Part shown: positions 8,790-17,629 of the stretch, piece by piece
How the letters are laid out: each line of letters opens with the position of its first letter
How positions within the stretch are numbered: the stretch's first letter is position 1
DNA from: G963665085 sp963665085
Lineage (GTDB): Bacteria > Bacteroidota > Bacteroidia > Bacteroidales > JAAAOM01
DNA: 64,000 nucleotides
Assembly: GCA_963665085.2 (NCBI GenBank)
Contig: CAXXXS010000001.1
Location: 3,410,001 to 3,474,000, forward strand
Reading direction: 5' to 3'
Notes under the pieces: generated by a model
The model's database searches: none
What the model was told of the DNA's origin: nothing
The model's input: the letters and a program-made list of their open reading frames with translations, nothing else
Program-made: the position numbers and the translations under genes

Positions 8790-8907
8790 CTTACAACGTT
8801 TAGTATATGCAAAGTAGGCGATTGCGGGCTTCAAACTTATCAAACCGTTGAGAAGTTGAAGCGGGCTACAACCGTTGAATTTACTACTATCTCGCCTATT
8901 TTGTATA
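8790..8907 (-). other. Left part of an attC-like site interrupted by the virus-like element
   Basis: Starts CTTACAAC (8790-8797) and follows attC 6360-6491 closely up to cctattttgtata (8895-8907), where similarity stops. The missing tail, tacattgttgtatg, is found at 60217-60230. Joining 8907 to 60217 gives a complete attC of 132 bp. Confidence 0.8.
8895..8907 (+). repeat. attL core of the virus-like element
   Basis: cctattttgtata, identical to 60204-60216 and to the unoccupied copy inside attC 6360-6491 (6465-6477). The bases on either side differ between the two ends, so 13 bp is the exact shared length. Confidence 0.8.
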
Positions 8908-8970
8908 GGAATGACAAAAAATCCTAGTCGGCTGTTTATCAGAGTAATTAGCTCTTGCATTTTTACTATT

Positions 8971-8993
8971 CAACGCATTTTCAACGCATTTTT
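8971..8993 (+). promoter_or_regulatory. Probable integrase arm-type sites, left end
   Basis: Tandem caacgcatttt (8971-8981) and caacgcattttt (8982-8993). The same motif occurs three times near the right end (60027-60080). Paired short repeats at both ends of an element are typical of tyrosine-recombinase arm sites. The rest of 8908-9091 holds no supported gene. Confidence 0.55.
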
Positions 8994-9091
8994 TAGTTTT
9001 AACTCAATCTATCAGTTTTAAATACTTCGTTCTTTTTTAAGCACCATATAGCTGAATCGGGTTTCACAGAACCAGTCGTCACATTCGCAGG

Positions 9092-9592
9092 TCAGCTTGC
9101 CTTTCTTTTTTTCTTGACACTCACAGATTCGGTTTCGGAACAATTTTCGCCTTTTTTTAAGTTCTCTATTTCTGCTTTTAAAGCCCCTACCTGTTCGCTT
9201 AAATCCTTGACATCTTTATGTTCCTTTTCGTAGAGCATTTTATACAGCTCCAGCTCTCTTTTTAATGCAACTACCTCTTCATTCATCTTCCTATAAACAT
9301 CTGCATCCTCTTTTACCTGAGTGATGTGGTTTTCTTCAACTATATTTTTATTGTTCTTTTTTAATTCTTCACCTTTCAGCATTGAGCCATTGCCTGTAAT
9401 GACCCAATCCATGTTTAATTCCGGGTATGCCTCGATAATCTTTTTCTTGGCATAAGACCCCACTACATTAGGATTGCTGCAATATGAATTGCTCAGTCCG
9501 CAACTTTTCTCAAAGCGATGGACAGTAATGCCCAAATGCTCAGTTGCAAACTGAACCAACCTCTTTTTCATATCCCCTTGATTATCCGACAT
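9092..9592 (-). CDS. Phage-type repressor-like DNA-binding protein, 166 aa
   Basis: Residues about 8-75 match the helix-turn-helix region of Bacteroidota prophage repressors: 'KKRLVQFATEHLGITVHRFEKSCGLSNSYCSN' then 'YPELNMDWVITGNGSMLKGE', the 'P.LN..W...G.G.M' motif that closes that domain. The usual S24 peptidase domain is absent. Residues about 95-150 are a heptad-rich coiled coil instead, probably for dimerisation. It is transcribed away from the early operon across a 244-bp region rich in repeats, the usual lysogeny-switch layout. Without S24, induction would need another signal, such as an antirepressor. Confidence 0.7.
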   Translation of the reverse strand: MSDNQGDMKKRLVQFATEHLGITVHRFEKSCGLSNSYCSNPNVVGSYAKKKIIEAYPELNMDWVITGNGSMLKGEELKKNNKNIVEENHITQVKEDADVYRKMNEEVVALKRELELYKMLYEKEHKDVKDLSEQVGALKAEIENLKKGENCSETESVSVKKKRKAS

Positions 9593-9836
9593 ATATGCAA
9601 CAATGTTCTATTTTACTGTAATTTTATTTAGAATATAATTTAGAACTTTGGCAAATAATTCTAATTTTGCCATACTCATTAAAACAATTTCAATGCAAAG
9701 TTACAGAATTTTTCTGCAATTGCAAGAATGTTTTAATGTAATTGTTTAAATGTAGAGTTATTAGCATGATTGTCAGATACTACAATCATCTAAATAATAT
9801 TTAGAAATTAATTTTAAACCTTAAATTTTTATGTAA
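9593..9836. promoter_or_regulatory. Divergent lysogeny control region
   Basis: An AT-rich spacer between the repressor and the early operon. It holds several tttagaa motifs (about 9630-9650 and near 9800) and a good Bacteroidota -7 element, taattttg, near 9660. The string atttagaactt recurs upstream of 10696, suggesting shared operator or promoter elements. Near-palindromes with attctaa/ttagaat are plausible repressor sites. Confidence 0.45.
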
Positions 9837-10091
9837 ATGGCGACATTCAGAGAACACTATCTTTCTATTCCGAACAAAAAGGCGGTAACACCTAAACAAA
9901 AATTTATTGACGACATCTGTTCGGCAACAAAGAAGTGCGAAAAAACAGTTAGATGCTGGATTGCAGAAACACAAAAGCCCGATGCTTTGGCACGCAGTAT
10001 CATTGCCAAGAAACTCAATCTTGCAGTAGAGGAACTATTCCCTGAAGAAAACTACAACTACGTTAGAAAACAAACAGCAGCAAGCAGATAG
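9837..10091 (+). CDS. Small early helix-turn-helix-like protein, 84 aa
   Basis: First gene of the rightward early operon, divergent from the repressor. 'DDICSATKKCEKTVRCWIAETQKPDALARSIIAKKLNLAVEELFP' reads as a lambda-Cro/XRE-like helix-turn-helix in which 'KTVRCWIAETQKP' would be the recognition segment. A Cro-like role is inferred from position. Its stop is 2 bp from the next ATG. Confidence 0.5.
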   Translation: MATFREHYLSIPNKKAVTPKQKFIDDICSATKKCEKTVRCWIAETQKPDALARSIIAKKLNLAVEELFPEENYNYVRKQTAASR

Positions 10092-10093
10092 TG

Positions 10094-10312
10094 ATGAAAG
10101 CTTCAACAATTTGTGATTTATCTACTAAAAAATGGCTCAACCTCTCAGAAGCCATTGCATATCTCGGTTTCGGTTCAAAAAGCACGTTTCAGCAATGGAG
10201 GGAAAAAGGATTGCTTACCTATTACAAACCTGGCAATACAATCCTTTACAAACGGACAGACCTTGACCGTTTTGTGGAGAAATACAGGCATGAAGAATTT
10301 AGAAACAATTAG
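10094..10312 (+). CDS. MerR/excisionase-like DNA-binding protein, 72 aa
   Basis: 'KKWLNLSEAIAYLGFGSKSTFQQWREKGLLTYYKPGNTILYKRTDLDRFVE' is the winged-helix HTH_17 pattern of excisionases and small phage regulators. I use the ATG at 10094 because a GTG at 10091 overlaps the previous stop. It may act as the element's excisionase (with the integrase at the other end) or as a transcription factor. The sequence alone does not decide. Confidence 0.65.
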   Translation: MKASTICDLSTKKWLNLSEAIAYLGFGSKSTFQQWREKGLLTYYKPGNTILYKRTDLDRFVEKYRHEEFRNN

Positions 10313-10316
10313 ACCG

Positions 10317-10628
10317 ATGAAGATATATTTCTCAGGTTCATCGAAAGACGGGTCAATCATAGAAATTGACAAGCTTAAACAGTCTCTGGTTGATAGAGGT
10401 TACCAAATTGTAATTTCCGATGATGACGATTCAAAATGTTTAAGCTGGACTGAAAGGCTGAATCAAAGGTTAAAAGTTCTAAATGAGTGCGAGGCAGTTT
10501 TTATGCTGCCCGATTGGCGTGATTCCATACTTGCCAGAATTGAACTGACTGCTGCAATGAAAGACAGAAAAGAGATATGCTATTCTCCCGAAGATATAAA
10601 GCATTTATTAACCTCCCTTGGCGATTAG
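10317..10628 (+). CDS. DUF4406-like (nucleoside deoxyribosyltransferase-fold) protein, 103 aa
   Basis: The protein starts 'MKIYFSGSSKDGS' and has 'LNECEAVFMLPDWRDSILARIELTAAM', equivalent to the 'W..S.GA..E' signature of DUF4406, a Rossmann-like family related to nucleoside 2-deoxyribosyltransferases that is frequent in phages. I chose the ATG at 10317, directly after the preceding stop, because a longer frame overlaps the upstream gene. A nucleotide-metabolism role is inferred, not shown. Confidence 0.6.
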   Translation: MKIYFSGSSKDGSIIEIDKLKQSLVDRGYQIVISDDDDSKCLSWTERLNQRLKVLNECEAVFMLPDWRDSILARIELTAAMKDRKEICYSPEDIKHLLTSLGD

Positions 10629-10637
10629 CAAAGGTTT

Positions 10638-10692
10638 TTGTGAGGTTGTGCAAGGGCAGCCTCACTTTTATAGAATTATATTTAGAACTTAA
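10638..10692 (+). terminator. Hairpin terminator followed by a promoter-like segment
   Basis: gtgaggttg pairs with cagcctcac, followed by ttttat (about 10638-10668). Immediately after it, ttatatttagaactt (10674-10690) repeats the motif seen in the lysogeny control region. The early operon therefore probably ends here and a new transcript starts for 10696 onward. Confidence 0.5.
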
Positions 10693-10695
10693 ACT

Positions 10696-10989
10696 ATGGC
10701 AACAGCATTGCATCCAAATACAGTTTCAAAGCTCTATTATCTCGATACAAGAATAAAGAGCTTTTACGAAAAACACGGGTACTCATCCATCCCATTTGAC
10801 GGAAGAAAGGTTCAGGAAATGATTCAGGAGTCACAAAAAGAACTTAGAGAACTGTTTGTGAAAATTTGGGGCGATTTCATGGGTTCGCATCTGCTTGATA
10901 AATTTTACGACTACCGGGGCAATGTATTGGACTTCTATACGAGCCTCGATGGAAGCAACCGCCAGCTTTTATCAAATAAAGACTGGTAG
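10696..10989 (+). CDS. Hypothetical protein upstream of the primase, 97 aa
   Basis: I do not recognise the family. It is a predicted mostly helical soluble protein ('KVQEMIQESQKELRELFVKIWGDFM'), slightly acidic. It is separated from the primase-helicase gene by 3 bp and probably co-translated, so a replication-accessory role is a reasonable guess only. Confidence 0.55.
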   Translation: MATALHPNTVSKLYYLDTRIKSFYEKHGYSSIPFDGRKVQEMIQESQKELRELFVKIWGDFMGSHLLDKFYDYRGNVLDFYTSLDGSNRQLLSNKDW

Positions 10990-10992
10990 CCG

Positions 10993-13900
10993 ATGGATGC
11001 AAACAGAGTTATAGAAGTAATTAATGATGAAATTCTCAGCGTTGTTTCCAATTTCATAGAGTTAAAACGTTCAGGAACGACTTATCAGTCCTGTTGTCCG
11101 TTTCACAATGAAAAAACCCCATCCTTTCATGTAAACCCGGCAAAAGGTATTTTCAAATGCTTTGGCTGTGGCAAAGGCGGTAATACCATTGAGTTTATAA
11201 AGGAGCATGAGGGTGTTGATTTTAAACAGGCAGTTGAGATTGGTGCAAAAAAGCTGAATATAAACTTCCAATGGAAGAAAAGCACCAGCTTCGATGAAGC
11301 CAAATTCAAACACATTGAAAGCCTTCATATTGCCTGTAATATTGTTGAACGTTACTTTGCTGAACAGGTTGATTCAAAAGAAGCTCAGGACTACATCAAA
11401 CAGCGGAACTTTATCATTCCCACCGATTGCAGTTTCAATATCGGTTATGCACCCAATGGCAATTCATTATTGGCTCATGCCCGTAAAAGCGGTATTAAGA
11501 CCGAAATACTTGAAGAAATTGGTGTTTTAAAAAGTGCAGACAATGGCTTGTATGATTTTTTCAGGAATCGCTTAATTTTTCCAATATCCAATTCACGGGG
11601 CCAGACAATCGCATTTGCAGGTCGGGATTTAAACGAGGATTCAAAGATTAAATATCTCAACACCCCGGAAAGTGTCATTTACATTAAAGGCAATGAACTG
11701 TATGCCTTGAATGCAGCACGTCACAGCATTAAAAATGAAGACCGTGCCTATATTGTCGAAGGCTATCCTGATGTTTTGAGGATGCACGCTATTGGCGTAC
11801 ACAATACCGTTGCCACTTGCGGAACTGCCCTGACCAATGCACAGGCTATGCTTTTAAGGAGATACACCAACAAAGCCACGCTGATATTTGACGGGGATGC
11901 AGCCGGACAACGGGCAACGGAACGGAATGCGGAAATTTTAATCAGGAACCAGTTTCATGTTTCAGTTATTGCTCTTCCTGAAAAGCATGACCCGGACACA
12001 CTTTTCACCACCAAGGAGATATTTCTTGAACACAATGTTCAGCAAACGGATTACATCATTTTTAAAACAACGCAGTTTGCCGAAAAATCCGCTTCCGACC
12101 CTGTTTTTAAATCGGAGATTATTAAAAGATTTTCAACGCTTATTGCCAACTACGACAAGACCAAACAGGAGGTTTACATCGACTTTGCTTCGGAGCAGAT
12201 AAAACCCAAGAAAGCATGGCAGGATGCCATTAAGGAGCTTACCAAGGATGAACCGCAGAACAATCAGCGGTACACCATCCCGAAACATGTTAGTTTGAGC
12301 GATTTTAACCGCTGGGGTTTTTATGTGGAGGATAACTGCTATGTATTCAGGAATAAAAAAGGTGATGACTTTATAACGCATTCCAACTTTGTGATGTCTC
12401 CCCTTTTTCATATCGAAAGCCCCATAAATGCCAAGCGGTTGTATGAAATTAAAAACCGCCATAACCTGATTAAGATTATTGAACTTCCGCAGAGGGATAT
12501 GGTGAGTATCACCAACTTTAAGCTCCAAATTGAATCCTTGGGAAACTTCCTTTGGACAGGTGGCGAAAGCGAACTGAACAAGCTCAAAGCATGGCTTTAC
12601 GAGAAAACAAAAAGCTGTAAGGAAATAACGCAGATGGGCTGGCAACGTGAGGGTTTTTTCTGTTGGGGAAACGGGATATTTGACGGTGCAATTTTTATCA
12701 AAGCAGACCGATATGGCATAGTTAAGCATATAGAGAAATACTATTACATACCTGCCTGTTCTGAAATTTACGCAAGCGATGATACGCTTTTTGAATTTGA
12801 ACGTCATTTTATCCATAATGAGGGCAATGTCACGCTTTACGAATACGCTCAAAAATACACCGCTGTATTCGGCAACAACGGCATCATTACCCTGGCTTTT
12901 TATTTTGCTTGCCTTAACTTGGATATTATCTCTAAACGCTTCGATAAATTCCCCATCCTGAACATGTACGGACAGAAAGGTTCGGGCAAAAACACCTGTG
13001 CCGAAAGCATCTTATACATGTTTGGCAGAAAAGGGAAAGTACCCAACCTGCACAACTCAAGCAAGCCATCCATTGCCGACCATGTGGCAACGAGTTCTAA
13101 CGCTGTTTGTGTACTGGACGAATACCGCAATGATTTGGAAATGGAAAAACGGGAACTGCTTAAAGGTTTTTGGGATAAGACCGGGCGAACCCGTATGAAC
13201 ATGGATAAGGACAAGAAAAAAGAAACCTCCAAAGTAAACCAGGGTATCATTGTCTGCGGTCAGCAGATTGCGACTGCCGATATTGCCCTGTTCAGCCGTT
13301 TCATTGCATTGGGATTCTCAAAAACCACATTTACCTTTGATGAAAAAAGACGGTTTGAGGAACTGGAGCAGATTAACAAACGAGGGCTTACACAGATAAC
13401 CCATCAGCTCCTTAAACACCGTGAGACTTTCTCCAAAATTTACAACAAAACCGTTGATACTGTTAGCGACCAATTCCGAGAGGTTTTGGGTAAAACCACC
13501 ATTGAAACCCGAATTTACAACAATTGGCTCACCATTGCATCGGCATACGCTACCGTAGCCCAGATTGTTGAACTGCCGTTTCAGTATGAAGAAATAATCA
13601 GGCTATTTGTGGAAATGATGATTACACAAAACAGCGAAACTGTCCGCAACGATGATTTGGGTATTTTTTGGAAAACAGTACAATACCTTATCAGCTCCAA
13701 CATTCTTTTTGATGGTGGTGATTACAAAGTGGTTTATAGCAATAAAATAACACGGACATTCAAGGAAAACGGTGAGTGGCAAAAGAATGACATTGTATTC
13801 CCGGAACCGCAACAAATACTTTACCTGTCAATCAGCCGAGTATTCGGATTATACAAAACTCAGGCGTTACGTGAGGGCGACAAACCTCTTCCCGATGCTA

Positions 13901-14109
13901 CGGTGGAATACTACCTGAAGAACAGCCCTGCTTTTATATGCGATTCAAAAAAGGTGAGCTTTAAAAAGATGGATGCTAAAAGCGGTTCCCAGGAACACGA
14001 TGAAAAGGGAAACAAGAAGTTTACAAGCACAACCGCTTTCATATTCTACCTCGATAAGCTGAACCTGAATATTGAACATGCCGATACAGAGGAAAAAATG
14101 CCTTTCTGA
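10993..14109 (+). CDS. CHC2-zinc-finger DNA primase fused to a replicative helicase domain, 1,038 aa
   Basis: Residues 35-59 hold a DnaG-type zinc finger (C35-P-F-H38 ... C56-F-G-C59). A Toprim domain follows at about 250-310 ('YIVEGYPDVLRMH', 'ATLIFDGDAAGQRATE'). The C-terminal half has an NTPase core with Walker A 'GQKGSGKNT' near residue 660 and Walker B 'VCVLDEYRN' near 708. It would synthesise primers and unwind DNA for replication of the element. It is one of few unambiguous replication genes here, and no DNA polymerase is present, so the element depends on the host polymerase. It is followed by a terminator and by iteron-like repeats. Confidence 0.85.
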   Translation: MDANRVIEVINDEILSVVSNFIELKRSGTTYQSCCPFHNEKTPSFHVNPAKGIFKCFGCGKGGNTIEFIKEHEGVDFKQAVEIGAKKLNINFQWKKSTSFDEAKFKHIESLHIACNIVERYFAEQVDSKEAQDYIKQRNFIIPTDCSFNIGYAPNGNSLLAHARKSGIKTEILEEIGVLKSADNGLYDFFRNRLIFPISNSRGQTIAFAGRDLNEDSKIKYLNTPESVIYIKGNELYALNAARHSIKNEDRAYIVEGYPDVLRMHAIGVHNTVATCGTALTNAQAMLLRRYTNKATLIFDGDAAGQRATERNAEILIRNQFHVSVIALPEKHDPDTLFTTKEIFLEHNVQQTDYIIFKTTQFAEKSASDPVFKSEIIKRFSTLIANYDKTKQEVYIDFASEQIKPKKAWQDAIKELTKDEPQNNQRYTIPKHVSLSDFNRWGFYVEDNCYVFRNKKGDDFITHSNFVMSPLFHIESPINAKRLYEIKNRHNLIKIIELPQRDMVSITNFKLQIESLGNFLWTGGESELNKLKAWLYEKTKSCKEITQMGWQREGFFCWGNGIFDGAIFIKADRYGIVKHIEKYYYIPACSEIYASDDTLFEFERHFIHNEGNVTLYEYAQKYTAVFGNNGIITLAFYFACLNLDIISKRFDKFPILNMYGQKGSGKNTCAESILYMFGRKGKVPNLHNSSKPSIADHVATSSNAVCVLDEYRNDLEMEKRELLKGFWDKTGRTRMNMDKDKKKETSKVNQGIIVCGQQIATADIALFSRFIALGFSKTTFTFDEKRRFEELEQINKRGLTQITHQLLKHRETFSKIYNKTVDTVSDQFREVLGKTTIETRIYNNWLTIASAYATVAQIVELPFQYEEIIRLFVEMMITQNSETVRNDDLGIFWKTVQYLISSNILFDGGDYKVVYSNKITRTFKENGEWQKNDIVFPEPQQILYLSISRVFGLYKTQALREGDKPLPDATVEYYLKNSPAFICDSKKVSFKKMDAKSGSQEHDEKGNKKFTSTTAFIFYLDKLNLNIEHADTEEKMPF

Positions 14110-14132
14110 TTGAAAGGAATATCATATAGCTG

Positions 14133-14167
14133 AACGGGAGTTTCTGAATTGAAGCTCCCGTTTTTTT
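14133..14167 (+). terminator. Rho-independent terminator after the primase gene
   Basis: aacgggag (14133-14140) pairs with ctcccgttt (14155-14163), followed by a run of T. It separates the replication transcript from the repeat region. Confidence 0.7.
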
Positions 14168-14245
14168 ATTTGTAAGAAAGAAAAGAACAGGGCAAAAAGA
14201 AAGCATTGTATTTCGATTCAAAATCAAGTTTTACCATGCAAAACT

Positions 14246-14478
14246 GGTTACTTAGGTTACTTAGGTTACTTAGTCAAGTATAAATAAATGAATATAAGTG
14301 AATTATATCCTTTTTTACTATTCAGTCAGGTTACTTAGGGTTACTTAGAGTTACTTAGGATTTACCATTTTTCACCATTGGTTACTTAGTTACTTAGTTA
14401 CTTGGTGATTTTTAGAGAATGTAAATAACTGAAAACATGATTATTAACCCGACTAAGTAACCTAAGTAACCTAAGTCC
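14246..14478. repeat. Iteron-like repeat array, candidate replication origin
   Basis: The 9-mer gttacttag occurs three times in tandem (14247-14273), three more times (14330-14358), then once with two imperfect copies (14381-14405). Two full inverted copies, ctaagtaac, follow (14453-14470) with a partial third. Spacing is mostly 8-10 bp, close to one helical turn. An AT-rich stretch lies between the first two clusters. Its place just after the primase gene fits an origin bound by an initiator. An operator for the downstream control protein is an alternative. The remaining non-coding bases between 14168 and 14653 show nothing else. Confidence 0.6.
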
Positions 14479-14578
14479 GCCCAATGTAGGTCTATTAAGT
14501 AAAAACAAGAGAATTTCAAATCAACAAATAGATTCTAATGCAAAAACAAAAATTAATAGTCTTGTTTCAAAAAAGCTA

Positions 14579-14614
14579 TATTGATTCTGTAAATATCAAT
14601 ATAGATTCGTAAAT
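14579..14614 (+). promoter_or_regulatory. Direct-repeat operator before the control protein
   Basis: atattgattctgtaaat and atatagattcgtaaat are two copies spaced about 20 bp apart, roughly 45 bp upstream of the control-protein ATG. Paired sites like this are typical of XRE-type control proteins of restriction systems that autoregulate. Confidence 0.45.
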
Positions 14615-14653
14615 TAGCAGTCTAAACAAAATTATATACCTAATTTGCGTATT

Positions 14654-14875
14654 ATGACGAACAAGAAGCAAATTAATAGGCTCAAAATAGTACTGGTTGA
14701 GCAAAGCAGAACAAATAAATGGCTGGCAGAACAACTGGGAAAAAACATAACAACTGTATCAAGGTGGTGTACGAATGAAACCCAACCCGGTATTGAAACA
14801 ATGATTCAAATAGCAGATATTCTAAAGGTTGATGTTAGAGAATTGTTGGTGTCCACAAAACAAGATAAACTATAA
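14654..14875 (+). CDS. XRE-family control protein of the defence island, 73 aa
   Basis: A compact lambda-repressor-like helix-turn-helix: 'LKIVLVEQSRTNKWLAEQLGKNITTVSRWCTNETQPGIETMIQIADILKVDVRELLV'. Size, single domain and position at the head of the island match the controller proteins of restriction-modification systems. I start at ATG 14654 rather than the upstream TTG at 14645. Its stop is 4 bp before the next ATG. It probably binds the repeats at 14579-14614. Confidence 0.75.
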   Translation: MTNKKQINRLKIVLVEQSRTNKWLAEQLGKNITTVSRWCTNETQPGIETMIQIADILKVDVRELLVSTKQDKL

Positions 14876-14879
14876 TGCT

Positions 14880-17546
14880 ATGGAGGAAAATAAATCAATA
14901 TTTGAAAATGGCTCAGTTTGGTTAAAGACCGATTTCCACCTTCATACCAATGCTGATAAAGAGTTTAAATATGCAGGAGAGCCTAACGAGTATATCAAAA
15001 ACTATATTGAGAAGTTAAAAGAATCAAACGTATCTATTGGTATTATAACCAATCATAACAAGTTTGATTTAGAAGAATATAAGAACTTACGCAAAAAAGG
15101 AAAAAAGGAAAATATCTTTCTATTACCGGGAGTTGAATTATCTGTCAATGATGGTTCAAATGGCATTCATTGCCTAATAACCTTTGAATATGAATCCTGG
15201 ATAAAGAACGGTGATAATTTCATTGAGCAGTTTCTGAGTTCTGCTTTTGAAGGCATTGCTAATCGAGAGAATGAAAACACCTCCTGTAAATATAGCTTGT
15301 CAGAATTATTCAATAAACTTGAAACACACCGTAAAGACGGAAGGGATTCTTTTATTACAATGGCTCACATTGAGCAAAGAAGTGGCTTCTGCGATGAGTT
15401 AGATGGAGGTAGAATAATAAAAATTGTAGAAGACGAACATTTTAAACGAAATGTTCTTGCCTTTCAAAAACTGAGAAAAAATGACCTAAAGGACAAATTA
15501 ATTCTTTGGTTTAAAGGTGTTGAGAATTTACCTGCATTTGTTGAAGGTTCTGATTGTAAAAACATAAATGAAATTGGTTTTTGCGGAAAACAACGAAACG
15601 AAGAAGGTGAAGACATTGAAAAAGAAACGTGGCTAAAAATTGGAGATTTCAATTTTGAAGCAGTAAAATATGCCTTAACCGATAAAGAAAACCGCTTATC
15701 AAATCAAAAGCTCAAATACAATAATTCTTTCATCAAATCAATTTCATTTGAGGGCGGATTATTGGATGGAACAGAGATTGGTTTTTCTGCTGAACTGAAC
15801 AACTTTATTGGAATCAGAGGTAGTGGTAAATCCTCTATTCTTGAAATTTTACGATATACTTTAGGGATTTCTTTAGGAGGTCAGGCTTCGGACAAAGATT
15901 ATAAAAACAGTTTAATAGAACACGTTTTAAAAAGTGGTGGTAAAGTTATTACTAAACTAATTGACAGGCATAAGAAAGAATATAGGGTTGAAAAAATTTA
16001 CGGGCAAAAAGAGGATATATACCTTGGGAATGAACGTCAGGATATTCCTTCTGTTGATACAATTTTTGGAAGTCCGGTTTACTTCGGACAAAAAGATTTA
16101 TCGAACAAACACATTGATTTTGAAGCTGACCTGATTCGTAAACTAATTGGTAACAAATTAGATGCTATAAAATCTGAAATTGAGAAAAAATCGTTTGAAA
16201 TTCAGGAGCTTGTGCATGGCTTAAAAAAGCTTGAGAATTTAGGCGAATTAAAGAAAGAAATAAATGCAAATATTGCGGATGCACAGCATAAGCTTAAAAT
16301 TTTTAAAGAAAAAGGAATCGAAGATAAACTAAAGCAACAAAGCCGATTTGATACTGATATATCCCGTTTTAAAACCATTTTAACAGAAGTTACATCATTT
16401 CAAAAAGACTTATTGGGTTTGTACAATAATTACAAATCATTCTTTACCGATTCAAAATTTGTGAGCGAAGAAAACAAAGATATTTTTCTGCAAGCAGATT
16501 CAATTTTTAAAGCTATTGCAACCGAGTTTGAAAAAATATCGGTATTAAACGCTAATGTTTTAAATAAGTCAGGTGAACTGAATAACCTTCACAAAACTCT
16601 TTTGGACAAAAAAGAAGCATTAAAAGAAGAGTTTGCAAAAATTAAGCGTGAAATAGATATTCCCAATGTTAACCCGGATGACTTTTTAAAGCTGAATAAG
16701 ATAATTGAGACTGCTAAAATTAAGTTAACGGAAATAGAAAAATCAGAACAAAGAAAAGCAGATTTATCAAAACAATTAAATGACAGAGTTGCTGAATTAA
16801 ACAACCTTTGGCATAAAGAATATCAAATACTTGAAGCAGAAGTAACCCGTATCAATCAATACGAAAACAGTCTTACAATTTCAGTAGCATACAAAGGACG
16901 AGTTGATATTTTTAGAGATAAAATACAGCAAATATTTAAAGGTAGCGGAATGAGAGGCGGTACTTATGATGTCATTCAAACCGATTACAAGGATTTTATT
17001 GAAATCTATCGGGATTATGCGAATTTGACTGCCAAGCTTAATGTAAGCGAAAACATTATTGCAGAATTTAAAAACCGATTCTATGAGAATCTTGGCGATT
17101 TATTGACTTTCAGGGTTCAGGATAAATTTACAATCAATTACAATGGCAAACCGCTAAAAGACCACTCACTTGGTCAAAGAGCTACTGCGTTAATACTGTT
17201 TCTTCTTGCACAAAAAGAAACCGATGTACTCATTATCGACCAACCCGAAGATGACCTTGATAATCAAACTATATATGAAGATGTTATAAAGCAAATAAAG
17301 ACTCTTAAAGGTGACATGCAGTTTATTTTTGCAACCCACAATGCCAATATCCCTGTACTTGGGGATAGTGAAAAGATAGTTGCTTGCAGTTATTCTGAAT
17401 CAAAAATTGGAATCACAGCAGGAACTATTGATTGCCGTGAGATGCAGAAACAGATTGTAACTATCATGGAAGGTGGCGAGGAAGCCTTCAACAGAAGAAA
17501 GAACATTTATAGCATTTGGAACATTGATAAACGGAACAGTCAATGA
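14880..17546 (+). CDS. PHP-domain plus SMC-like ATPase (TrlF-type), 888 aa
   Basis: The N-terminus has PHP phosphoesterase motifs: 'DFHLHTNAD' near residue 20, 'TNHNK' near 60 and 'PGVEL' near 95. These residues bind metals in PHP enzymes. From about residue 300 it is an ABC/SMC-type ATPase with Walker A 'GIRGSGKSS', a long coiled coil (about 440-700), signature 'LGQRA' and Walker B 'VLIIDQPEDDLDN' near 785. This matches the family annotated as TrlF. Fusion of a nuclease or phosphatase domain to an SMC ATPase suggests DNA or RNA surveillance, and such genes occur in defence islands. Start chosen at ATG 14880. Confidence 0.75.
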   Translation: MEENKSIFENGSVWLKTDFHLHTNADKEFKYAGEPNEYIKNYIEKLKESNVSIGIITNHNKFDLEEYKNLRKKGKKENIFLLPGVELSVNDGSNGIHCLITFEYESWIKNGDNFIEQFLSSAFEGIANRENENTSCKYSLSELFNKLETHRKDGRDSFITMAHIEQRSGFCDELDGGRIIKIVEDEHFKRNVLAFQKLRKNDLKDKLILWFKGVENLPAFVEGSDCKNINEIGFCGKQRNEEGEDIEKETWLKIGDFNFEAVKYALTDKENRLSNQKLKYNNSFIKSISFEGGLLDGTEIGFSAELNNFIGIRGSGKSSILEILRYTLGISLGGQASDKDYKNSLIEHVLKSGGKVITKLIDRHKKEYRVEKIYGQKEDIYLGNERQDIPSVDTIFGSPVYFGQKDLSNKHIDFEADLIRKLIGNKLDAIKSEIEKKSFEIQELVHGLKKLENLGELKKEINANIADAQHKLKIFKEKGIEDKLKQQSRFDTDISRFKTILTEVTSFQKDLLGLYNNYKSFFTDSKFVSEENKDIFLQADSIFKAIATEFEKISVLNANVLNKSGELNNLHKTLLDKKEALKEEFAKIKREIDIPNVNPDDFLKLNKIIETAKIKLTEIEKSEQRKADLSKQLNDRVAELNNLWHKEYQILEAEVTRINQYENSLTISVAYKGRVDIFRDKIQQIFKGSGMRGGTYDVIQTDYKDFIEIYRDYANLTAKLNVSENIIAEFKNRFYENLGDLLTFRVQDKFTINYNGKPLKDHSLGQRATALILFLLAQKETDVLIIDQPEDDLDNQTIYEDVIKQIKTLKGDMQFIFATHNANIPVLGDSEKIVACSYSESKIGITAGTIDCREMQKQIVTIMEGGEEAFNRRKNIYSIWNIDKRNSQ

Positions 17547-17629
17547 CTGAAATAATTATTGACACTCATATGCAAGTATAATGTACCAGATTTCCAAGTG
17601 AAATTTCTCAAAATTTAAACTAATGAATT

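Noticed and set aside
8790..8907. tRNA gene as the integration site
   Set aside because: No tRNA-like cloverleaf; the sequence matches the attC at 6360-6491.
12133..12852. 239-aa minus-strand frame inside the primase gene
   Set aside because: Antisense shadow of a clearly coding gene with strong motifs on the other strand.
9044..14132. The shared 12-mer catatagctgaa near 9044 and 14122
   Set aside because: One short match in AT-rich DNA with no structural role visible.
14246..14478. Short repeats after the primase as a CRISPR
   Set aside because: The repeat is only 9 bp, spacing is irregular and there are inverted copies; iterons or operators fit better.
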